Shown: one piece after another, positions 28,501 through 37,600 of the stretch
How the letters are laid out: every line of letters starts with the position of its first letter
Position numbering within the stretch: position 1 is the stretch's first letter
NCBI RefSeq assembly: GCF_047495875.1
Contig: NC_092466.1
Location: 15,620,561 to 15,684,560, forward strand
Source: Pithys albifrons albifrons
Lineage: Eukaryota > Chordata > Aves > Passeriformes > Thamnophilidae
DNA: 64,000 bases
Direction: 5' to 3'
Made by a program: the position numbers and the translations under genes
Notes under the pieces: generated by a model
Database searches by the model: none
Told to the model about the DNA's origin: nothing
Seen by the model: the letters and a program-made list of their open reading frames with translations, nothing else

Positions 28501-31500
28501 GGAGTTTGTGTGTACCCACAGGGAGAACAGACAAAAAGACAAACACTCATGCTATAAAGCAGCCAAACTATCACTTGTCATGTCACTAAAAATCACTAGG
28601 GTGATGCACAAGACTTAAAAATTCACTTATTTCTCTCTTTAATATTTCCTGTTTTTTTTAACTAATCAAGCCCCCCAACTTGTTCCCCACTCCCATGCTG
28701 CTATGCTATAAGAAATTTCAGAAAATAGGTACAGGATATATGAAAGCATGCAGACATGGAAAACAATCCCAACCACTCCAGACAACTTGGGGAGAATGAA
28801 GGGTACCTAGCAGGATGATTGTTGGCTTCCCCCATGCTCAGGTGCTGGTTGCTGCCTTTTTTTTTTTTTTGGCGGTCTGTTGAGGTTTTAAGTTCTTTGC
28901 AGCAAAAGCAAAATGCATGCCCTGATCCCAAGCAGGTCTTAGGTGAGACACAGAGGAGGGAACAAAAACGAGACCAGTGCTCCAAATGGAGAAGGGAGAA
29001 GATGGCTGCTCAGATCCAGTACAGCAGGGCAAAGAGCTGTGGTGGCATCAGGAGAACTAGATCCCACTAGTGAAGCACTTAGTGCCGCTTCAGCACAAAA
29101 GGATGTGAGCTATTAGCAACTCCAGCCCTGGAGTTTGCACAGAGATCTTAAGAGCAAATACGAAAATGTTGCTTCCAGGCAGGAAATCCCTTTTTACCAC
29201 ACCTTTCTGATTTACACGGATGCTTGATAGACACCACATGTGTCCCCTCCTTCCTTCACCCACATTCACAACAGTCCTGTTCTATATTTAAGTGATGAAA
29301 AGTTAAGACCTGTGGTTACAACTTCTATGAAATGCTTCATTTTGAAGGCTGCTACACTTCAATTTTATTGCTATGAGGAGAAATGAAAAAAGGCACCATA
29401 ATATTTCAGTCCTTCCTTAACATGAAAGCTGTTGTGAAGACATTTAGCATCAGTTCTCTCCTGCAAATTGTTGGAGTATTAAAGGTGAGAAAAATTATTC
29501 TTACAAATGTTTTTTGTGAGTCCTTTCCACAATTTTATGCATGACACTTTAATTCTTCTGTTCAAGGTGACTGTGGCAGGTTTGTTAGCATTTTCTCCTG
29601 AAGTGCCTCTCAGCAGACAGATTTTACAACAAACCCTTCAACTGAGATTTGTTACAAGGAGAAGAAAAACAAGGAATAACATCGAGATTGCTTCAGCTAG
29701 GAGACCGAGTGAAAGATGAAGCACAAAAATTCACCCACCTGCCTGCGTGTGGGAATAGAGGGACATTCATCTCTGAGAGATCAGATGTTATGTGGGGAAA
29801 CAGCGGGAGCGAGAGGCATCAGAAAACTGGCAAATGCATCTGCTTTTTCCATTCAGCACTGTGCTGCTGACTAGATTTCTGCAAAATTTCCTCTGTTCCA
29901 CAGACCTGCCCAGTGGGATCTGTTTGGCATTAATTGGACTTCAAAAGTACTTAGGAAATATGTTCAGCCAATTTTTGTCAGTCGTTGAGTAAAAAAAAAA
30001 GGTTGTATTTTTGTTTGGTTAGTTGTTCTTGTTATTTTTTTTTAAACAAGCAAGAGAGAAAAACCAATGAATTCTTGCACGTGGACGTGGTATTCTGCTT
30101 CTTAAAAGAAATGCCTTACGACGGAGACGCGGCCCTAATTTTTCTACGCAGTTTCTTTGTGTGAATTAAGGGCCGCGAAAGGTGAAAGTCTTCTGTGTAT
30201 GGGGGAACCACTGGGGAGGAGGGCAGACGGCGAGGAGGGCAGCAGCCGAAAGCCGGGGCCAGGCGGTGACTTTCGAAAGACGACAGATGGCCGAGAGGTC
30301 CGGAGGGGGAGCAGCTCCGGCCAGGCATCAGCTCATGGGGACCGAGTGCCACCAAGCCCGGCGGGGAGCCCCGGGGTTGCGGCGGGCACACAAACGCGAA
30401 CAACGGCGAGGTCCATGGGGAAAGGCAAAAGCTCCCGAGAGCCGAGCGAGAAGCGCGGGACGGGGCGTGCACAGGCATCCCGGGACTCCGATGCCCTGTG
30501 CCCGCCAGGAGCCGCGGCAAAGTCTCCTCTGCTGCCTGCTCGGGGCAAGGAGAACCGGAGGACGGAGCAGGAGAGATATGAAAAGTCCTGCTCCCTGGGG
30601 TCGGTCTTTTGTTCCCGGGGGCACCGCCAGATCCACCAGCAATGGGCTGGCGAGCTCGGCCGAGCTCCTCGGTTCCCCTCACTCAGGAAGGAAAGGGTAC
30701 GGCAATTCTCCCCTGCCCGGTGCCCGGCGGCAGCATGCCCGGGTGCGGGGAGAGCGGGGCGGGCGGAGCAGGACCGCCCGGCTCCCGCAGCCTCCCGCTG
30801 CCGCGCCCGCCCCCCGTTACGGTCCCAGGGCTCACCGTCCTCGTAGTTCTTGAGGTAGTAGTCGGGGCCGGGCCCGCCGCGGCTCTTGGCCGGGTTCTTC
30901 ACATTGTGGAACTGCAGAAAGTCCGTCCTCTTGCCCGCGAAGCGCAGGAAGGCGGGGGCCAGGCCCCGCGCCAGGGTCACCAGCCGCCGAGAACTGGGGA
31001 GAGGAGAGAGAGGGCTGAAGGCGCCGCGGGCCGGGCCGGGCCCTCGCTTCCCCGGTACCGTCAGCGACCAGTGAGCACGGAGTTCGAGGACCCGCCGCCG
31101 CCCTGGCGGGCCCCGTTGCCCCTCCCGGGGCGGTGCGACGCGGTACCACCGGCTGCGGGGCTCTGCGCCGGCCGAGCAGCGCGGCCCCGGAGCGAGGAGC
31201 TGCCCCGCCCGCCGCTGTTGGCCCGGAGGCCGGCGGGACCGACTACCCCCGCCCTGCCGGTGTCCCCCGGACAAGTGCAGCGGCGTCCCGGAGGCAGAGG
31301 CGCTCAGCTCCACGCGGGACCGTGTCGTGGTCCGAGCCGCTGGGGAGGGGAGAGGAGCGGGAAGAGGAGAAAAGCGGGAGCCGTCCCGGCTCCACTTCGC
31401 TTGCGCCTCCCCGCATCCTCGCCCTACTCCTTCCTCGGCAGCCGAAAGGATCCTCGGAACGAACGTGCAGAAGAGACCCTCTCTCCCTCCCCAAATTGCC

Positions 31501-32270
31501 CAGCAGGGAGAGGGCTTTCTGGCCGTCCCAGCGCCTCCAGGCCGCGGCCGCTCCGCACCGCCGGTGGAGCCAAGCGCAGCTGCAGCCCGGCGCTGCCCCC
31601 CGCGCAGGGCTGGAAGTCCGGGGAGCGGAGGGCTCAGAAGACCTGGCCGACACCCGCTCTCTGCCCGTCGGGACCCGGAGAAGGCTCGGCTCGGCAGGCG
31701 GCCCCGTTCATGCTGCTGTTTTTTGTTTGGTTTTGATTTCTTTCCCCTGTGCTGCCTCGGCCCCGTGTTGTGCTTTTTGCAGAAGAGCGGTTGCTGGAGC
31801 GAGGGGAGCACGACATTTTTGCAGTCATAACTGATAAGTCTCCGAAATGCTTTCTCCATTGCAAACATGTGCATCTTAATGGAAACCATGGCCCCGCTTG
31901 CTCCGTCACAACAAGCGCCAGCAGCGCGGAGCCCGGCAGGGCTGGGCGGTGGGGCCGCCAGGGCGCCCCGCGGGCGGCGTGGAGAGGGCGCCGGGGGGCT
32001 CCTACCTTACCTTAAGAAATCGAGCCAGCCATCATGAATGATGGAGGGGTCCAGCTGCAGGGAGAGGAAATTCTCACTGATTATCCTGACAGGGCTCTTG
32101 GTGTTGACATCAAGGAGAATGAGAGTTCTTCCCTTCACACCTGGAGGTTTCTCCACTGGCAGTGCTCTCCTGTCCCCAGCCTGGGAGGGCAGCGAGAAGG
32201 TGGCCATGAGGGCCAGCCCAGGTGCCATCAGGGCTAAAAGCCCTGGGGGGCAGGAGCTGGAACAGGGCAT
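19354..32270 (-). CDS. HPSE2: HPSE2 5' part (coding exons 1-3), heparanase-2
   Basis: Minus-strand gene with coding segments 32270-32011, 30993-30836 and 19515-19354, joined by GT-AG introns with matching phases; the coding sequence runs off the left edge. Together they give 193 codons plus one base. The order is: signal peptide (about residues 1-31, with a hydrophobic run and a likely cut after SQA before GDRR), the first mature beta segment (TLILLDV, then ENFLSLQLDPSIIHDGWLDFL), exon 2 (RRLVTLARGLAPAFLRF and RGGPGPDYYLKNYED), and exon 3 (DIVRSDIALDKQKGCK onwards). These match vertebrate heparanase-2 almost residue for residue. From family knowledge, HPSE2 is a secreted GH79-like protein that binds heparan sulfate without cleaving it, antagonises HPSE, and is mutated in human urofacial syndrome. 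The later exons with the TIM-barrel core are absent here, so the catalytic-site status cannot be read. Confidence 0.95.
19516..30835 (-). other. HPSE2: HPSE2 intron 2
   Basis: An 11.3-kb intron between HPSE2 coding exons 2 and 3. It is mostly AT-rich, with scattered small open frames that match no family I recognise. One sharply CpG-rich island stands out at about 22.43-22.96 kb (separate entry). The last 700 bases, from about 30.1 kb, belong to the GC-rich 5' domain of HPSE2. Confidence 0.85.
22430..22960. promoter_or_regulatory. Intronic CpG island in HPSE2 intron 2
   Basis: About 530 bases crowded with CG dinucleotides (for example ccggcggcgccgggtc and cgcggcggcagcggcgcggt) inside otherwise AT-rich intron. 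Flanking DNA on both sides is CpG-poor. Open frames cross it in several phases on both strands, as expected from few AT-rich stops, and none resembles a known protein. A promoter of an alternative HPSE2 transcript or of a non-coding RNA is possible but not shown. Confidence 0.6.
30110..32010. promoter_or_regulatory. GC-rich CpG island around HPSE2 exons 1-2
   Basis: Dense CG dinucleotides extend from about 30.1 kb through exon 2, intron 1 (30994-32010) and up to exon 1. Long overlapping frames on both strands (over 500 codons on minus, 375 on plus) result from GC bias; only exon 2 matches a protein family. Fits a CpG-island promoter domain reaching into the gene body. Confidence 0.7.
30836..30993 (-). 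CDS. HPSE2: HPSE2 coding exon 2
   Basis: 158 bp, residues 87-139 plus one base. The acceptor is a pyrimidine tract ending ccccag|ttctcgg and the donor is gaggacg|gtgag. It encodes the conserved RRLVTLARGLAPAFLRFAG, the TDFLQFHN segment and RGGPGPDYYLKNYED. It sits inside a GC-rich island, so both flanks are open in several frames; only this segment matches the family. Confidence 0.95.
32011..32270 (-). CDS. HPSE2: HPSE2 coding exon 1
   Basis: Encodes residues 1-86 plus two bases. The ATG at 32270-32268 opens MPCSSSCPP, followed by a hydrophobic signal sequence and the mature start GDRRALPVEKPPG. The start aligns with an internal Met of the human protein, so this N-terminus is about 10 residues shorter than the human one. 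The donor reads ttaag|gtaaggtagg, with a second GT five bases further in. The phase (two bases left over) joins exon 2 to give Leu-Ser-Ser-Arg-Arg-Leu. Confidence 0.92.
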
Positions 32271-32470
32271 GCCGGAGAGCAGGAAACCTCTAATTAACTC
32301 CCTGTCTGCAGGGGCTCGCTGGTGGCTAATTGTCCTTATCTAAAGTGTGGGGCGCTCTGCCTTTTTTTGCAATGTTTTGGTGTTGGTGGAGGGGAACTCA
32401 CGCCCCTGACCAGCCTTTCTCGCAGCCGGTGCCAAGACTGCTTGCAGCCAGCACCGCCCCTTTAAGAGAT
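32271..32470 (-). promoter_or_regulatory. HPSE2: HPSE2 5' flank / putative 5' UTR and promoter
   Basis: Immediately upstream of the HPSE2 start. It has a GC box (ccgcccc at 32454-32460, read as ggggcgg on the gene strand) and AT-rich homeobox-like cores (ctaattaac at about 32290; gctaattg followed by ttatct, a GATA-type core, near 32325-32341). No clear TATA box. The transcription start cannot be placed from the sequence. Confidence 0.4.
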
Positions 32471-32474
32471 GCAG

Positions 32475-32699
32475 GCTCCAGACATTTTTAACTTTTTGAA
32501 GGTAAGGGGAGGCTCCTGGTTTAACCCCCTCGGCTCGGGGTCCCGCACCGCTCCAGACATTTTTAACTTTTTGAAGGTAAGGGGAGGCTCCTGGTTTAAC
32601 CCCCTCGGCTCGGGGTCCCGCACCGCTCCAGACATTTTTAACTTTTTGAAGGTAAGGGGAGGCTCCTGGTTTAACCCCCTCGGCTCGGGGTCCCGCACC
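32475..32699. repeat. Perfect tandem repeat, 3 x 75 bp
   Basis: Three head-to-tail copies starting at 32475, 32550 and 32625, with no base differences that I can see over the full 75 bases. Each unit begins gctccagacatttttaactt and ends ggggtcccgcacc. Each holds a strong plus-strand donor-like site, gaag|gtaagggg, at 32502, 32577 and 32652. Because 75 is a multiple of three the array reads through in several frames on both strands, giving threefold 25-residue peptides, but there is no sign that it is translated. It lies about 205 bp upstream of the HPSE2 start codon. Confidence 0.95.
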
Positions 32700-34600
32700 A
32701 CGCAAAACTGGGACGAAGTCGGGACACTGAGACACTGGGGAGCTCGGGACTGGGGCCGGAGGGCAGCGGTCGGTTCGCACGGCTCTAGCTGGTTTCCGGC
32801 TACAGGGACGGCAGAGACGGTAAGGCAGCGGAGACGGCCCTGGTTAGGGAAAGGGAAGGGTAATCAACACGAAAAAACCCTCCAAACACTACCCGCGGGA
32901 AGAGCTCGGTCCGATCCGCGCCGGGATTCGCGGTGCTGGGCGAGGCCCTCGGGATTGAGCGTTGGCGGCTCCGCGAACCCGACGGGCGTAGCGGGCCTGG
33001 GGGCCGCCAGCAGCCCGGAGCCCCGGCACGGCACGGTCGGTGCGCACTGCCCGGACCCAGCATCTCGGCCAGTTCGCACGAAAGTCGGTCGAGCATTGAG
33101 GGGAACGGGGACAGGGATTCGAGCTCTTTCCCGCCGGCCTCCGGGCCCAGGGGTTTCCGACCCGCGGCAGGGAAAGGAGAGGGACGGCGGCAGCAGCGCC
33201 TGGTGTGGAAACGTCCGCATCGGGGATGCAAAGGACAGCACGGTTCGATGGCACCATCGACGGACCCCGTGCTGGTGCCAGTCCGCGGTCTCTGCTGCCT
33301 CCAGGACGGCCCGAGGCAGGACGATACCGTCTCGGCCCACTGCAGGCGGCCACGGTTCTCAGCGCTGGGCGCAAGATCATGGCACCGGGCCACGGATCGG
33401 TGGCGGCTGCCGAGAATCCCGAGAGCCTCAGGGAATTTCCCTCCGAATCGGGCATTCTCCCCATCAGCAGGTTCTTCTTGGGTAAGCCCCGAGCTCCCGC
33501 ACACAAGCAGCCGGTGAGTTACAGGACACGTAACGCGCTCTACCTGGCCCCTCCGCCGCCGTGGCCCGCCCCAGTTCCCGCGTCGCCCAGGCCATGCCTC
33601 TGCACAGCCAGGCGTCGGAGGGCTGACATCGGCTGGACTGAGCCAGGCCCGGTGCGGTCCGTCGGGGCCCCGGAGCCCCGGGGATGGGACACCCGTAGCA
33701 CCATCTGCTGGTGAGGGGCCCGGCGCGGCGGAGTAGCCACCTGTGGGCGCCCCTTGCCGAAGGGTCAGGAGGTGCTGAAGCTGCGAGCAGCAGCGGGGCT
33801 CCGGGATCGAGGCACGAATCGCGCCCGCAAGAGCGGGCCGAACGTCGGGAACCGCAAACCGCCTTCTGAGGAGCCCGGCCGGCGTCGGGTACGAGCGGCG
33901 AGCGCTGCGCGTGGACGGCCCCGGACCAGGGGCACTCCCAGGGCACGGGCAGCATACTGTCCCGGCAGGGCCTCCCGCCCCTGGGAACCCCCTCCAGCTT
34001 CTCCTGGGGTCCGTGCGGAGGCACCTGCGCGCTTCGATCGCACCTGACAGGATCCCGAAGGCCGTGGGAGCGGCCCCGGTGTCTCCAGTGGCTGCAGGTC
34101 CCGGCGCCCGGTGTGCTCGGTGGAGCCTCGCATAAAGGGGAGGCATTTGGGCCTGGGTCCAGGGGATGTCCGCGGGCAGCGCAGTCTCCCGTGGAAATCT
34201 CCATTCCCCGTGTCTCTCTGTCCCACGAATCGCTTCAAGACGAGGGGAATAGCCATGACTTCCAGTCCTGGGCCACTCAAACAGGCTGCAGGGGCATGGA
34301 GCCACTATGCACTGAGTAGTAACGCGTGGGGAAGGATGAAACATATCTCTGGCTCTGCTAGGGATAAGCATGGAATGCACAAACTGAGATTTGTCGTGAA
34401 ACCATCCCGCTGAGGAAGAGAAGGGAGCGGGGCTCGAGCCGCGCCTGCGAAGAAGCTACGAGTGCAGCGCAGCTGACCCAGAGCAGCAAAAGGGTGCCCG
34501 GGGCAACGGGGCTCTGAGCGCTGGAGGCAGTAAGAGGATCCCGGGAAAAGAGCTGTGCAGTTTCAGTTGTGCAAAGTCCTGGCATTCCGGGACAGGAAGA
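32700..34600. other. GC-rich intergenic block beside the HPSE2 promoter
   Basis: About 1.9 kb of CpG-dense sequence with long open frames on both strands (526 codons on minus, up to 338 on plus). None shows a known domain, and overlapping openness in several phases points to composition. Two donor-like sites on the plus strand lie close together: ttgg|gtaagc at 33482 and gccg|gtgagtt at 33514. A divergent non-coding transcript from the HPSE2 promoter is conceivable. No protein-coding gene is claimed. Confidence 0.5.
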
Positions 34601-37600
34601 AGGCAATTTAAGCCTGGAAATTTGTGTTCGGCTGCAAACACTTTAGCCGCAGTTTGCAACAGCGCTTAAAACTGACTCGGGACCTAAAGCCTCCGCTTCA
34701 GAAGCTGCTCAGTTTTTTGTCATTTCCAAATGAGGGACATAAGCTTTTGAATCATCTCGTTATTTTCAAATATTTTTTCTGTTTTATCAGAAGATGTGAA
34801 CAAGGCTCCAGGGGTATTTGTTGTGCTTGCAGGCCGAAATTTTCTATCGTGCCTCCTGCCGAGGATGGTGGCTCTATTTTTAAACGAAATTCCAGTGCAT
34901 TCTATAGTAAAAGACGGGGGAAAAAATCCAAATTATTAAATTTAACCTCCTTCATATACTTTTTCCCTTACAAACAAACTACTTTGGAAGAGAACTGTTT
35001 ATTCTGAAACGTTCCCCACAATGACTCTCTGCTTTAAATGCAAATTCCGGATGCAGCGAAGTCACTTATCTGTGGAGCTATCACCAACAACATAAAACAA
35101 CAGGGAAAGAGGCAAACAGCCTCTCAGCTGCCGGGGTTACCTTCCAGATTCTGGGAAGATGACGCTAAAGGAAATATGCACTTACCTGCCTCAACTTTCC
35201 AAACCAACCCCGGGAGCCTACCCCGATCCTGTGCCCTTGAAAAAGCAATTGCACCCCACTTTGCGTCTGGTTTCAGCAACGGCAAGTTAAATCTAAAAAT
35301 AAAGTGGTCTGTTTTTTTGGTTTGTTGGTTTGGTTTTTTAGTAAAGTGCAGGTTTGCTTTAGAAACCTTTTATACGCCAAAAAAAAATTCTTTGGTTATC
35401 TGTGAGCACTGGGGCAGCAGTGGAGGTGCGGGGAGCCCCGGGCCCCGACGCTGCGAGCCCCAGGAGCCGCCGTTGCTGCCCGACGGAGCTCGGCGCTGGC
35501 CCGGGGAACCTGAAAAGTGAGAGCCACGACCGCCTCCTCCCCAGCCACGCATAGCAGATAGGAGGTATCTCAGCGTACACCAGCTGTGACCCTGGCACTC
35601 CGGGTGCAGGGGCGGCGAAGAACTGGTCCTTTCTTATATTACGATAATTACTTTAGAAAGCCTGACTCACATAAAAAGTATCTATAAAGATTTACTCGCG
35701 GTTTTGTCAGTTTCGAAATAGGTTTCTCCGTTTTCCGTCTACTCTAAACTTGCTGGTTTTAATCTCCAAAACAGTCATTGGAAAAGAAAACTGGGGGAGG
35801 AGAGACATTTCTATAAAGAGTTTAACCAAAGCACATTAAATATTTTCCCAACATCACCAAATAAACAACAATCCTCCAGCTCCCTATAAACTATTTAAAG
35901 CATGTCATACCATCTCTTCTGCTCTTGCCAATGTACTTTTCTTTTAATTTATAAGCTGATTAGAGCAGGGGCCTGTCTTTCTGTGTATATTTGCAAAATG
36001 TTTGGCACCCTTTTCGTCAGTCGCAGTTCACAAACACTTATATCTGCATTTAACTTCATTATTGTAGGTAGTCACTATGATGTTTCCTCACTTTTGTAGA
36101 GCAACTGCATGTGAAAGTGCTTCTTGTAAATGATCTGAGCAGTTGTTGAAGGGTTTCAGCAGAGGAAACCTCTTGGATGGAGAAAAAAAAAAAGAGAGAG
36201 AAGAAAAAGCAAAACGGAAATCTAAACTGAGATCTCAGGCTGTACAAATCGGCCCATAAGAAAATGGGGGAAATCTCCTTAGGAGGAACATTTTTAGTTC
36301 ACTAAAAATAAACTTTACTCATAAATGATGAAAGTTACTATCATCAGAGGATGTGCTGTACCAAACAAACCTCCATTAGGCCAGGAATGATAAAACAGGC
36401 TAGACAGCCCTTTAAAAAAAATCATCATGTCTTTGATTTCCAAGATATCAACCATGTCTGTTTCTGTAGTGCTGTCAAGTAAATCTGAGTTATGGATGCT
36501 CTAAAAGAAGCCAGCAAAGAGAAAATTCAGCAAGTGAAAATTAAGAGTGTTCTCCACACTTCACAAAAATACACTTTCTTTTTAGGCTCTTAAGCTCCTG
36601 CCATGTAGCATGGCATGACAATTTCTGAGAAGAACAAGACTAGTGAATGTGGTAAAGCTGAGCATGCAATTGCAGGACCGATTATTGAGCTTTTTGCTCT
36701 TTCTGCAGTGCAGTGTCCATCATTTTCATCACAAGAGTCTTAATGTCTGGAATGCAATCTCCTAAAACTGCCAGTGTCTCAAGGTGTGTGTCGCACACCA
36801 TGAACTCTGCTGCTGAAACCATTTTCTAATGTTTATGTATCATGTCTAACCCCATCAAACAGGCAGAGGACAGTTGCTTGATTTAATACAGTATCCACGC
36901 ATCGCTCTTTAATGTAGGTGACCTGGGAAGTTGTGTAACAAGCAGATACATCTGTCTGAGCTAGGAGGACTGGCTGGCTAGGGAGCTCAGCCACAGCAGG
37001 AGGAAAGCAAGCCTACTGAGAAAGCTTCCTCCCTCCATACGTGCAAAAGGCAAGGCATCAATCAAAACCAATTGCCTGGTCAGGAAAAGCACAATTGGCA
37101 ATGTTGTCTTTGAATTTTTGCCAGCATGAAAGGAACATAAACTGGTATTTCCAAATCTAGCCATAGGAAAACAGAACACGTTCCTCTGAGAGTCAATCCT
37201 GTACTTGCCAGGTGCATAATTAAGAAACCTGTAAAAAATAAAAATGGACAGGGACAAAATGAAGGCACTGCTCCCATAAAGGTTGTGAGTGTGAGCTCTC
37301 TCTAGCTGGTGCACCTCAGGATGACACATGAGGATTAAATGGAGTTTTAGGCAGCTACTGATCTTTTTTGTTTGTTTTTTACTGCTTTTACTTTTTGTAA
37401 CTTAATTTCCAGTTCTGTAAGAAGTTAGATACCATGTACTGTGCTAGACTAAACAGCATTTATTGTTTTCCTTAATTTGCTTTATTGTTTTCCTTTATCT
37501 GCCTAATTTGATGCATAGTCTCAAAAATACTCTAACAAGCCCAGGGTACCCTGGTCCTGCAGATTTTTCTGTGGAGAGAATTTGTGAGTTCCTGAAGTGT

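Noticed and set aside
30333..31889. 518-codon minus-strand open frame
   Set aside because: Only the part at 30836-30993 (HPSE2 exon 2) matches a family; the rest is flanking GC-rich intron that happens to be open.
32800..34380. 526-codon minus-strand open frame in the GC-rich block, plus overlapping plus-strand frames of up to 338 codons
   Set aside because: Open in several phases and on both strands at once, no recognisable domain, Arg/Pro/Gly-rich composition as expected from CpG-rich DNA with few AT-rich stops.
35038..35045. Octamer motif ATGCAAAT in intergenic DNA
   Set aside because: A single 8-mer is expected about twice by chance in 64 kb on two strands; no clustering with other sites.
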